Assembly: GCF_004327355.1 (NCBI RefSeq)
Contig: NZ_QJUM01000033.1
Span: forward strand, 1-64,000
Direction: 5' to 3'
DNA length: 64,000 bases
Origin: Phytopseudomonas dryadis
Lineage (GTDB): Bacteria; Pseudomonadota; Gammaproteobacteria; Pseudomonadales; Pseudomonadaceae
The notes below the pieces were generated by a model. The model made no database searches, had not been told where the DNA came from, and saw only the letters and a list, made by a program, of their open reading frames with translations. Shown piece after piece: positions 17,000-24,892 of the stretch. Numbering within the stretch: the first letter of the stretch is position 1; each line of letters begins with the position of its first letter. The position numbers and the translations under genes were made by a program.

Positions 17000-17427
17000 G
17001 TCAGCTCCCAGAACCAGACCTGCTCGGCACGATTGGCGTCATCGCGGAAGCCCTTGGTAAAGCCCTTGTTCCACAGGTCGATATGGTCGCCGGTGGCCTG
17101 TGTTTCGCCGCTGCGGGTGAAGCAGTTCTTGAAGAAGATGATGCCGTTGGCGCCATTCAGGTTGCGTTTGGCCTCGGCACCATCGGTAAAGATACGTGGG
17201 CGTCCCAGGTGATGGCGCCATAACCAGTTGGCCAGGGACTCGGCACCTCGCGCATGCTCGTGCGCGCACTTGGGTTCGGAATAGGTATGCCTGTTCACAC
17301 GGATACTGCGTTCTGTGTTCAGGGCCATGCTCAGGCGAATTGCGCACTGGTTGTCCCACGGGCCATCGCAGGGCGATTGGGTGGTGGGATAACCGTTCCA
17401 CAGGTTGATGAAGGCAGGTTTCGCCAT
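16996..17427 (-). CDS. Tae4-family peptidoglycan amidase effector
   Basis: 143 residues from the ATG at 17427; an ATG three codons upstream sits directly on the AAGGA ribosome-binding sequence and is unlikely. The order PAFINLWNGYP, NQCAIRLSMAL with catalytic Cys28, and TGDHIDLWN with His115 is the Cys-His pattern of Tae4-type NlpC/P60-like amidases, which cut peptide stems of murein in target cells. No signal peptide. It lies between hcp and tagJ, with its immunity gene overlapping its end. It is somewhat less GC-rich than hcp and tssC. Assignment to Tae4 rather than another Tae family is from memory of the motif. Confidence 0.85.
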   Translation of the reverse strand: MAKPAFINLWNGYPTTQSPCDGPWDNQCAIRLSMALNTERSIRVNRHTYSEPKCAHEHARGAESLANWLWRHHLGRPRIFTDGAEAKRNLNGANGIIFFKNCFTRSGETQATGDHIDLWNKGFTKGFRDDANRAEQVWFWELT

Positions 17428-17443
17428 CGCTTCCATTCCTTAG

Positions 17444-17471
17444 ATGCCCACCGGGGGATACCGGTGGGCAT
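17444..17471 (-). other. Stem-loop between hcp and the amidase gene
   Basis: A perfect 11-bp stem (ATGCCCACCGG / CCGGTGGGCAT) with a 6-base loop lies 12 bp after the hcp stop. No run of T follows on the minus strand, so it is not a standard intrinsic terminator. It may protect the 3' end of the abundant hcp message or attenuate transcription into the downstream genes. Confidence 0.75.
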
Positions 17472-17482
17472 GTGGCAAGCGC

Positions 17483-17971
17483 TCAGACCTTGACGTTCTG
17501 GCGGATATTCCAGCCGTACTTGACCGGGCCGCCTTCTTTGGCGCCGTCGGCTTTCTGCGGCTGATAGTCGACCAGCACCTGGGCGAAGTTGAGGGTGACG
17601 TTCTCGGTCAGGCGATCTTCGCCACCGCTGCCGCCGGTGCTGATGGAAGAGACCAGCACTTCCTTCAGGGTGATGATCAGGTACTCGACCTGGGAGTCGC
17701 CACCGGCCTTGCGGATGGTCAGCTTGGCTTCCGGATAATGCTTGCCGCTGGAGCAGGCCATCATCAGGTTGGGGCTGGATTTGTCGACGTACTTGGTCAG
17801 CGACAGGTCCTGGATATTGACCTTGCCGGCGCCGCCACCACCGCCAACGTGCATCGAACCGGACTGGCTCATGCCCCAGCTCCAGGCCAGCACGTCGATT
17901 TCGTCGGCGTGGGTCTTGTCCTTGGATTCGCCTTTGACGTCGCCAATCTTGATAAACATGTCAACAGCCAT
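17483..17971 (-). CDS. hcp1: Hcp, T6SS inner tube protein
   Basis: 162 residues from the ATG at 17971, preceded by GGAGG five bases upstream; a longer frame to 17998 lacks a better ribosome site. The sequence MAVDMFIKIGDVKGESKDKT, VLAWSWGMSQSGS and PVKYGWNIRQNV is almost that of P. aeruginosa Hcp1. Hexamers stack into the tube and bind small effectors such as amidases in the lumen. Strong stem-loops lie on both sides of the gene, so it is probably expressed at a different level from its neighbours. Confidence 0.98.
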   Translation of the reverse strand: MAVDMFIKIGDVKGESKDKTHADEIDVLAWSWGMSQSGSMHVGGGGGAGKVNIQDLSLTKYVDKSSPNLMMACSSGKHYPEAKLTIRKAGGDSQVEYLIITLKEVLVSSISTGGSGGEDRLTENVTLNFAQVLVDYQPQKADGAKEGGPVKYGWNIRQNVKV

Positions 17972-18010
17972 CATTCCTCCTTTTGTGGCTCGTGCCACTC
18001 TGTTTCAAGC

Positions 18011-18034
18011 GCGTGCGCCGGGTACGGCGCACGC
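18011..18034 (-). other. Stem-loop between tssC and hcp
   Basis: A perfect 9-bp GC-rich stem (GCGTGCGCC / GGCGCACGC) with a 6-base loop lies in the short gap after the tssC stop and about 40 bp before the hcp start. There is no T tract. It could serve as a processing or stability element that separates the hcp message from tssABC. Confidence 0.7.
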
Positions 18035-18047
18035 TCAGTGACGTACC

Positions 18048-19544
18048 TCAGGCCCCCTTGGCCGAAGGCAGTTTGGATACCAGGCGCAGCGACACGGTCA
18101 GCCCTTCGAGCTGGTAGTGCGGGCGCAGGTAGAACTTGGAGCTGTAGTAACCGGGGTTGCCCTCGATTTCCTCGACCACCACCTCGGCTTCCGCCAGCGG
18201 GTGCTGCGCCTTGGTGGTCTCGGTGGAGTGCGCCGGGTCGCCGTCGACGTAGTTGAGGATCCAGTCCTGCAACCAGCGCTGCATTTCGTCGCGCTCCTTG
18301 AACGAGCCGATCTTGTCGCGAACGATGCACTTGAGGTAGTGGGCGAAGCGGCAGGTGGCGAACAGGTACGGCAGGCGCGCGGCCAGGTTGGCGTTGGCGG
18401 TGGCGTCCGGGTCGTCGTATTCGGCCGGCTTGTGCATCGACTGGGCGCCGATGAAGGCGGCCAGGTCGGTGTTCTTCTTGTGCAGCAGCGGCATGAAGCC
18501 GTTCTTCGCCAGCTCGGCCTCGCGGCGATCGGAAATGGCGATCTCGGTCGGGCACTTCATGTCCACGCCACCGTCGTCGGTGGGGAAGGTGTGCGCCGGC
18601 AGGTTGGGCACTTCGCCGCCCGATTCCACGCCGCGGATGCGCGAGCACCAGCCGTACAGCTTGAACGAGCGGTTGATGTTGACCGCCATGGCGTAGGCCG
18701 AGTTGGCCCAGGTGTACTTGCTGCTGTCGGCGCCGGTGGTCTCTTCCTCGAAGGCGAACTCTTCCACCGGGTCGGTCTTGGCGCCATAGGGCTGGCGTGC
18801 CAGGAAGCGTGGCATGGTCAGGCCGATGTAGCGCGAGTCTTCGGAGTCGCGCAGCGAGCGCCAGCCGGCGTATTCCGGGGTGGTGAAGATCTTGGTCAGG
18901 TCGCGCGGGTTGGACAGCTCCTGCCAGGAGCCCATGCCCATCACGGTCGGCGAGGCGGCGGTGATGAACGGCGAGTGCATGGCCGCGGAGATCTTGGCGA
19001 TCTCGCCGAGCAGTTCGACGTCGGGTGGCGACTGGTCGAAGTAGTAGTCGCCCACCAGGCAGCCGTAGGGCTCGCCGCCGAACTGGCCGTATTCCTCTTC
19101 GTAGAGCTTCTTGAAGATCGGGCTCTGGTCCCAGGCGGTGCCCTTGAATTTCTTCAGGGTCTTGTGCAGTTCTCCCTTGGAGATGTTGAGCACGCGGATC
19201 TTCAACTGCTCGTCGGTCTCGGTGTTGTTGACCAGGTAGTGCAGGCCGCGCCAGGCGCTTTCCAGCTGCTGGAAGTCGGCATGGTGCATGATCAGGTTGA
19301 CCTGGGCGGTCAGCTTGGCATCGATCGCGGCGATGATCGATTCGATGGACTTGATCGCGTCATCGGAGATCAGGTTGGTCTTGCCCAGGGCATGCTCGGC
19401 CAGAGTGCGCACGGCGGTTTCCACGGCTTCGCGGGCGCGCTCGGTCTTGGGCTTGAATTCTTGCAGCAGCAGCGAGGCGAACTCGCTGGTCTGTTCGCTG
19501 GTGGTTCCGGCAGCGGGCGCGGAATCCTGGATCAACTCGGCCAT
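18048..19544 (-). CDS. tssC: TssC, large T6SS sheath subunit
   Basis: 498 residues, the standard TssC/VipB length. Typical stretches include LESAWRGLHYLVNNTETDE, LVGDYYFDQSPPDVELL, FITAASPTVMGMGSW and the C-terminal FYLRPHYQLEGL. It forms the contractile sheath with TssB. The gene begins 12 bp after the tssB stop. Confidence 0.98.
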   Translation of the reverse strand: MAELIQDSAPAAGTTSEQTSEFASLLLQEFKPKTERAREAVETAVRTLAEHALGKTNLISDDAIKSIESIIAAIDAKLTAQVNLIMHHADFQQLESAWRGLHYLVNNTETDEQLKIRVLNISKGELHKTLKKFKGTAWDQSPIFKKLYEEEYGQFGGEPYGCLVGDYYFDQSPPDVELLGEIAKISAAMHSPFITAASPTVMGMGSWQELSNPRDLTKIFTTPEYAGWRSLRDSEDSRYIGLTMPRFLARQPYGAKTDPVEEFAFEEETTGADSSKYTWANSAYAMAVNINRSFKLYGWCSRIRGVESGGEVPNLPAHTFPTDDGGVDMKCPTEIAISDRREAELAKNGFMPLLHKKNTDLAAFIGAQSMHKPAEYDDPDATANANLAARLPYLFATCRFAHYLKCIVRDKIGSFKERDEMQRWLQDWILNYVDGDPAHSTETTKAQHPLAEAEVVVEEIEGNPGYYSSKFYLRPHYQLEGLTVSLRLVSKLPSAKGA

Positions 19545-19556
19545 CGGGACGTCCTC

Positions 19557-20072
19557 TTAAGCTTGCGGCTCGTTGTCTTGGGGCTTGGGCGCACTGGCCA
19601 GCGCCTGCAGCAGTGCCGGATCCTTGATCGCCTTCATGATCAGTTCCTCGGCGCCGGTCTTGCCGTCCATGTAGGTCAGCAGGTTGGCGAGCTGGGTGCG
19701 CGCCTCGAGCAACTGGTTGAGCGAGTCGACCTTGCGGGCGATGGCCGCCGGACTGAAGTCGTCCATGCTCTCGAAGGTGATGTCCAGGCTCAGGTTGCCT
19801 TCGCCGGTCAGGGCGTTGGGCACGTTGAAGGCTACGCGCGGCTTCATCGCCTTGAGCCGCGAATCGAAGTTGTCCGCGTCGATCTCCAGGAACTTGCGGT
19901 CAGCGACGGCGGCGAGCGGCTCGACGGGCTTGCCGGCGAGGTCGGCCATCACGCCCATGACGAAGGGCAGCTGCACCTTTTTCTCGGCACCGTACAGTTC
20001 CACGTCGTACTCGATCTGCACGCGTGGTGCGCGGTTACGCGCGATGAATTTCTGGCTGCTGCTGTTGCTCAT
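19557..20072 (-). CDS. tssB: TssB, small T6SS sheath subunit
   Basis: 171 residues from the ATG at 20072, which has a clear GGAGGAG eight bases upstream; the frame extends to 20096 without a better start. SSSQKFIARNRAPRVQIEYD, VMGVMADLAG and the MDDFSPAAIARKV block are TssB/VipA signatures. It partners TssC in the sheath. Confidence 0.97.
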   Translation of the reverse strand: MSNSSSQKFIARNRAPRVQIEYDVELYGAEKKVQLPFVMGVMADLAGKPVEPLAAVADRKFLEIDADNFDSRLKAMKPRVAFNVPNALTGEGNLSLDITFESMDDFSPAAIARKVDSLNQLLEARTQLANLLTYMDGKTGAEELIMKAIKDPALLQALASAPKPQDNEPQA

Positions 20073-20159
20073 GTTGCTCCTCCTGTGCAATTGCACTGGC
20101 TTCGTCGGCCGTGGGCCGGTAGCTGGGTGCGTGGGCTTCCCTGGTCGATCCGCCGCGCG

Positions 20160-21188
20160 CTAGTCGTATTCGGGGCCTCGCAGATTTTCGAACTGCGACA
20201 TACCGTCGGGAATCAGGTTGCGCACGATTTCCGCGAAGTCGGCGGTGACCAGCGTCTTCGCGCGCGTCAGTAAGACCGGAACCGGGCTGGAAGGTTCGTG
20301 CTGGGCATAATAGTCCAGCAGGCGGTCGAGGCTGCGCAGCACGTCGTCGCGGCTGGCGATGCGGTTCGGGTTGACGCTGGCCTGGCGCAGCGGCGCCTCT
20401 GCGGCGTCGTCGGCGTCGGCCGATCCACGTTCCGCTTCGGCGGCATACAGCGGCTCGGCGGCCGACTCGGGGGCCTGTTCGTTGAAGATCTGCCGGGCAT
20501 GGCGCAGGAACTGTTTCAGCGCTTCGAGGTTGGCGCTCTGCGCCGAGCCGACCTGCAGGGCGAGGATGTTCTCGATATCGGCCAGGGCGGCACTGGCGCC
20601 ATCCAGGGCATCGCGGGTGCTGGCGAGCAACTCGGCATCGGTGTCGAGAAAGGCACCGCGCAACTGGTCGGCCGACAGGCTTTCGCTGGCGAAGCGCTGC
20701 AGGTCGCTGGCGTTGAGCGCGGCGCGCACGCTGACCGGGCCGAATGCCCGCGAGCGGGTGATGCTGGTTTCGCGCAGCAGGGCGATGACCGGCTCGGCGC
20801 TCAGGCCGTTGAGGGCATTGATGCGGATGGTCGGGTCGTTGTCGTCATCGGCGTCGAGCTGGGGGTACAGGCCTTCCCAGTACTGGGTGAGCAGATCGCG
20901 CACCAGGGTCAGGCCCTGGGCCAGGCCGGGCAGGCCGTCGAGGGCGACGGCGCTCTGCAGGTAGAGGTTGGCCAGGCGCAGGTCCTTGCTGCGGGCGAAC
21001 AGGCTGCTGGACAGTTCGCGCACCTGGCGCCAGTCCGGCGGCTCGGCGGCGAGTACCGACTGGCCCATCTGCCGTTCGGGCTGTCCCTGGGCCAGGCGCT
21101 CCAGTTCCAGGTAGTCGGCGTCGTATTCGAGATCCTCCCCGCAGGGCAGGTCTTCGGATACCGCGCTGAGCAAATGCGACACATCCAC
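20160..21188 (-). CDS. tssA: TssA, T6SS sheath-initiating protein
   Basis: About 342 residues. The open frame reaches 21347, but the conserved ImpA_N start (SHLLSAVSEDLPCGEDLEYD, then LERLAQGQPERQMG and LAAEPPDWRQV) begins just inside a cluster of GTG codons at 21191, 21188 and 21182 with GGAG upstream, so a GTG start near 21188 is most likely. The C-terminal part carries the VNPNRIASRDDVLRSLDRLLDYY repeat typical of TssA1-class proteins. It organises baseplate and sheath assembly. First gene of the minus-strand half. Confidence 0.88.
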   Translation of the reverse strand: MDVSHLLSAVSEDLPCGEDLEYDADYLELERLAQGQPERQMGQSVLAAEPPDWRQVRELSSSLFARSKDLRLANLYLQSAVALDGLPGLAQGLTLVRDLLTQYWEGLYPQLDADDDNDPTIRINALNGLSAEPVIALLRETSITRSRAFGPVSVRAALNASDLQRFASESLSADQLRGAFLDTDAELLASTRDALDGASAALADIENILALQVGSAQSANLEALKQFLRHARQIFNEQAPESAAEPLYAAEAERGSADADDAAEAPLRQASVNPNRIASRDDVLRSLDRLLDYYAQHEPSSPVPVLLTRAKTLVTADFAEIVRNLIPDGMSQFENLRGPEYD

Positions 21189-21541
21189 CACGTCAGGTAC
21201 TCTCCATGTCAGGCCCGCAAAATCGAAATGCAACAATCGCCGACGGGACACTGCATCCATTGCGTGAAAAGAGGCTAAGTGCCACCAGTCTGGCATGGGC
21301 CGATGCCAATCCCGGCCATTCTCGGAGCGCTTTCCAAACATTGTCAAGCGAGGGTAAGGCGGTAGAAACTGTCGACAGGTATAGTATTTTTTTCTTCTGT
21401 GCGCTCACGCACATCCGTCTTGAATTTATTCCGCCGTAGCCATTGAACCTGGTTGCTTCAGGGGAAAAAATAGAGCGCTTTGCCCGACGACGCAGCGCCC
21501 GTCACGGGCTTTGCCTACCATCCGCAATGCAAGGAGTCGCA
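21189..21541. promoter_or_regulatory. Divergent control region between tssA and fha
   Basis: The only long gap inside the T6SS locus; both halves start here in opposite directions. It is clearly AT-richer than its surroundings and holds a TATAGT box next to a T tract (21380-21391), a perfect CTGTCGACAG palindrome (21369-21378), an inverted repeat TGGCAT-N6-ATGCCA (21291-21308) and TTGTCA at 21341-21346. A correctly spaced -35/-10 pair is not obvious. The fha ribosome site is AAGGAG at 21531-21536. In P. aeruginosa the corresponding leaders are controlled by RsmA; I could not verify sites here. Confidence 0.6.
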
Positions 21542-23014
21542 ATGCCGCTGCGCTTGGTCATCACCACCTATCACAAGCTCACGCCCGGGCAACGGGCGGA
21601 AGTGGAGCTCGATCGTGGTGAGCTGAAAATCGGCCGCAGCGCCGGCAACGATTGGGTGCTGCCCGATCCCGAGCGCCTGGTGTCCAGCCAGCACTGCGTC
21701 ATCCAGTATCGCGACGGTATCTACTACATCACCGATACCAGCACCAACGGCGTGATCCTGCAGAACGCCGGCACGCGCCTGCGCCGCGGCAGCAGCGAAC
21801 CCCTCGACGACGGCGAAGTGCTGAAGATCGGCGAGTACGAAATCCGCGTGCAGATCGGCGGCCCTACCGTGGCGACCGCGCCCGTCGCCACGGTCGCGGC
21901 GGACGATCCGTTCAACAGCTTCGAGGCGCTGATGAGTCGCTCGGCCCAGCCGGTGGACATTCCGCCGCCGCAGGCGACGCCCACGCCGCCACCGGCCCCG
22001 CGCCGCGATTCGCCGTTCGATACCAAACCGGATCTGTTCGATTTCCTCAGCCCACCCGCCAGCGTGGCGCCCGCGATACCCGACCATCTGCCGGCCCAGC
22101 AGCACGAATTTCGCCCGCCGCCGGCCACGGCGCCCGCGCCCGGGGTCGAGACACCGCCGCAAACGCCGGCCTCGGTGATTCCCGCCGACTGGGATCCGTT
22201 CGCCGATCTGCGGGTCGGCAGCGCGCCGCCGGCCACGGCGATTCCCGACCCTTTCGCCGCACCCGCTCAAGCACCGGCAGCGGACAGGCCGGCGGTCGAG
22301 ATCCCCGCGCTCGAGACGCTCGCCGAGGCGCCGCATGACCGGCCGCTTGTCGAGCAGGCTCCCATGGCGGAACCTGCACCTGCACCTGCACCTGCACCTG
22401 CATCCGCTCAGCCGGTGGCCGACGATGCGCTGCTGCTGGAGGCCTTTCTGCGCGGTGCCGGTCTGCAGGAGCTGCGCCTGGACCGCGCCGCCGCGGCCGC
22501 GCAGATGGAGTCCATCGGACGCAGCTACCGGCTGATGGTCGAGGGTCTGATCGACGTGCTGCGCGCCAGGGCCAGCCTCAAGGGCGAGTTCCGCATGGCG
22601 CAGACCATGATCCAGCCGATCCAGAACAACCCGCTGAAGTTCGCGCCCAACGTCGATGAGGCGTTGCTGTTGCTGCTGCGGCATGACAACCAGGCGTTCA
22701 TGGCGCCGGATCAGGCCGTGAGCGAGGGTTTCGACGACCTGCGTGCCCACCAGCTGGCGCTGATGGCGGGGGTGCAGGCGGCCATCAAATATTTGCTGGC
22801 GCGTTTTGAACCGTCGGTGCTGGAGGGGCGTCTGAACAGGCCAAGCGGCCTCTCGGCCCTGTTGCCCAATGGCCGGCGCGCCCATTACTGGGAGTTGTTC
22901 ACCGAGCTCTACGCGACCATTTCCCAGGAGGCCGAAGACGGTTTCCAGGAACTGTTCGGGCGTGAGTTCAGCCGCGCATACGAAGAACACATCGCACGTT
23001 TGAGAGGGCGCTGA
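21542..23014 (+). CDS. fha1: Fha/TagH, forkhead-associated T6SS activator
   Basis: 490 residues from the ATG at 21542 preceded by AAGGAG; the frame starts earlier but only this ATG fits. The FHA domain (about 1-110) shows LKIGRSAGNDWVLPDPERLV, SSQHC and TDTSTNGVIL, which bind phosphothreonine. A Pro/Ala-rich linker follows, then a C-terminal VasC-type domain (about 300-490; LRARASLKGEFRMAQTMIQ). In P. aeruginosa Fha1 is phosphorylated by PpkA and dephosphorylated by PppA to trigger assembly; both enzymes are encoded downstream. Confidence 0.96.
   Translation: MPLRLVITTYHKLTPGQRAEVELDRGELKIGRSAGNDWVLPDPERLVSSQHCVIQYRDGIYYITDTSTNGVILQNAGTRLRRGSSEPLDDGEVLKIGEYEIRVQIGGPTVATAPVATVAADDPFNSFEALMSRSAQPVDIPPPQATPTPPPAPRRDSPFDTKPDLFDFLSPPASVAPAIPDHLPAQQHEFRPPPATAPAPGVETPPQTPASVIPADWDPFADLRVGSAPPATAIPDPFAAPAQAPAADRPAVEIPALETLAEAPHDRPLVEQAPMAEPAPAPAPAPASAQPVADDALLLEAFLRGAGLQELRLDRAAAAAQMESIGRSYRLMVEGLIDVLRARASLKGEFRMAQTMIQPIQNNPLKFAPNVDEALLLLLRHDNQAFMAPDQAVSEGFDDLRAHQLALMAGVQAAIKYLLARFEPSVLEGRLNRPSGLSALLPNGRRAHYWELFTELYATISQEAEDGFQELFGREFSRAYEEHIARLRGR
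22373..22402 (+). repeat. Five tandem CCTGCA hexamers inside fha
   Basis: Five exact copies of CCTGCA encode a run of alternating Pro-Ala in the flexible linker of the Fha protein. The unit is two codons, so slippage would change linker length without shifting frame. Confidence 0.85.
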
Positions 23015-23064
23015 TGCCCCTGGCCCGTCCCATGGCGGGCCTGCTGTATCGAAGAGGAAGCGTT

Positions 23065-23532
23065 ATGCCAAGGATTCTGCCACTGCTTGTCGTGCTGTTG
23101 CTGCTCGGCGCCTGTGCATCCGCGCCGGACAAGCCCGTTGCCACCACCGTGCGCCTGCAGGTGCAGGCCAGCCCCGATCTCAATCCGGCGACTGGCGGTG
23201 GCGCCGCGCCGGTGTGGATCCACCTGTACCAGTTGCGCAACGCCTCGGGTTTTTCCCGCGCCGACTTCTTCTCCCTGGTCGAGCGTGCCGACGCCACCCT
23301 GGCCGGCGACCTGCTCGAGCACGACCGCTTCGTCCTGCGCCCCGGCGAGAGCCAGGTCAAGTCCCTGACCCTGGACGACGCCACCCGGCAACTGGGGGTG
23401 GTCGTGGCCTACCGCGCGCTCGACCGCTCGACCTGGCGCCAGGTCATCGAGATTCCGGCCCATCAGGCCAGCACCTTCCGCCTGCGCCTGGATGCCTACG
23501 CGGTCGACGTCGCGCCGCTGATAACCCCTTAA
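23065..23532 (+). CDS. tssJ: TssJ, T6SS outer-membrane lipoprotein
   Basis: 155 residues from the ATG at 23065 with a GAGGAAG ribosome site; the open frame upstream to 23014 lacks one. The signal peptide ends in the lipobox LLGAC. The mature protein shows VRLQVQASPDLNP and ADFFSLVERADATL, typical TssJ strands. It anchors the TssM periplasmic arm to the outer membrane. Confidence 0.95.
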   Translation: MPRILPLLVVLLLLGACASAPDKPVATTVRLQVQASPDLNPATGGGAAPVWIHLYQLRNASGFSRADFFSLVERADATLAGDLLEHDRFVLRPGESQVKSLTLDDATRQLGVVVAYRALDRSTWRQVIEIPAHQASTFRLRLDAYAVDVAPLITP

Positions 23533-23551
23533 CCGACCTGGAAGCCCAATC

Positions 23552-24886
23552 ATGTCCTGGAACAATCGAGTCGTCTGGTCGGAAGGGATGTTCCTGCGAC
23601 CGCAGCATTTTCAGCAGCAGGATCGCTATATCGAAACCCTGGTCGAAGGCCGTAGCCATGCCGTGCAGGCCGGCGCCTGGGGCTTTTCCCAACTGCAGAT
23701 CGACAGTGCGCTGCTGACCCAGGGCAAGCTGGCGATTCTCTCGGCGCGCGGCCTGCTGCCCGATGGCACCCCCTTCAACATTCCCGAGAACGACGCCGCG
23801 CCGGCGCCGCTGGACGTCGACGCCAACCTGCGCGATGGCATCGTCTACCTGGCCCTGCCGCTCAAGCGCGCCGGCGTGCGCGACACCGTCGAGGTCGGCG
23901 AGACGCTGGAGGGCGCCCGTTACCAGAGCGAAGTGCACGAGGTGCGCGACGACAATTCCTCGCTGGAGAGCCGCGCCCCGGTGGCGGTGGGCTCCCTGGC
24001 CCTGCGTCTGATCAGCGAGCGCGACGGCCTGGGCGAACATGCCGCCATCGGTGTGGTGCGCGTGGTGGAGAAGCGCGAGGATCGCGCCCTGCTGCTCGAT
24101 GACAACTACATTCCGCCATTGCTGGACGTGGCCGCGTCCAAGCCGCTGGCATCCTTTCGCAACGAGCTGCTCGGCCTGCTGCACCAGCGCGGCGAAGCCC
24201 TGGCCGGGCGGGTGGTGGCATCCGGTACCGGTGGCGCTTCGGAGATCGCCGATTTCCTTCTGCTGCAACTGGTCAACCGGGCCCAGCCGCTGGTCGCGCA
24301 CCTGGCGCGGATCAATCCGCTGCATCCCGAAGCGCTGTACCGCGAACTGGTCGCCCTGGCCGGCGAGTTCGCCACCTTCACCGCCAGCGAGCGACGCCCG
24401 GGCGAGTACCCGGTGTACGAGCACGACGACCTCAGCGCGACCTTCGCCCCGCTGATGCTGGCCCTGCGCCAGGCGCTGTCGATGGTCATCGACAGCCGGG
24501 CGATCCCGATCCCCATCGTCGAGAAAGCCTACGGCGTGCACGTGGCGATGCTGGCCGACAAGTCGCTGCTCGATTCCGCCAGTTTCATCCTCGTGGTGCG
24601 CGCCGACGTGCCGGGCGAGAGCCTGCGCAGCCACTTCCCGCAGCAGGCCAAGATCGGTTCGGTGGAGCACATCCGCGACCTGGTCAACCTGCAACTGCCG
24701 GGTATCGGCCTGCTGCCACTGCCGGTGGCGCCACGGCAGCTGCCGTACCACGCCGGCTCCAACTACTTCGAGCTGGATCGCGGCAGCGACCACTGGAAGC
24801 AGCTGATCCATTCCGGCGGTTTCGCCTTCCATATCGCTGGCCAGTTTCCTGGCTTGAACCTGGCCTTCTGGGCCATTCGAGGCTAA
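23552..24886 (+). CDS. tssK: TssK, baseplate-to-membrane-complex adaptor
   Basis: 444 residues, typical of TssK/VasE/ImpJ. It opens with NRVVWSEGMFLRPQHFQQQDRY, the family's most conserved stretch, and ends with the NLAFWAIRG tail. TssK trimers link the TssFG wedges to TssL/TssM. It lies 19 bp after tssJ and 6 bp before tssL. Confidence 0.97.
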   Translation: MSWNNRVVWSEGMFLRPQHFQQQDRYIETLVEGRSHAVQAGAWGFSQLQIDSALLTQGKLAILSARGLLPDGTPFNIPENDAAPAPLDVDANLRDGIVYLALPLKRAGVRDTVEVGETLEGARYQSEVHEVRDDNSSLESRAPVAVGSLALRLISERDGLGEHAAIGVVRVVEKREDRALLLDDNYIPPLLDVAASKPLASFRNELLGLLHQRGEALAGRVVASGTGGASEIADFLLLQLVNRAQPLVAHLARINPLHPEALYRELVALAGEFATFTASERRPGEYPVYEHDDLSATFAPLMLALRQALSMVIDSRAIPIPIVEKAYGVHVAMLADKSLLDSASFILVVRADVPGESLRSHFPQQAKIGSVEHIRDLVNLQLPGIGLLPLPVAPRQLPYHAGSNYFELDRGSDHWKQLIHSGGFAFHIAGQFPGLNLAFWAIRG

Positions 24887-24892
24887 TGCGCG

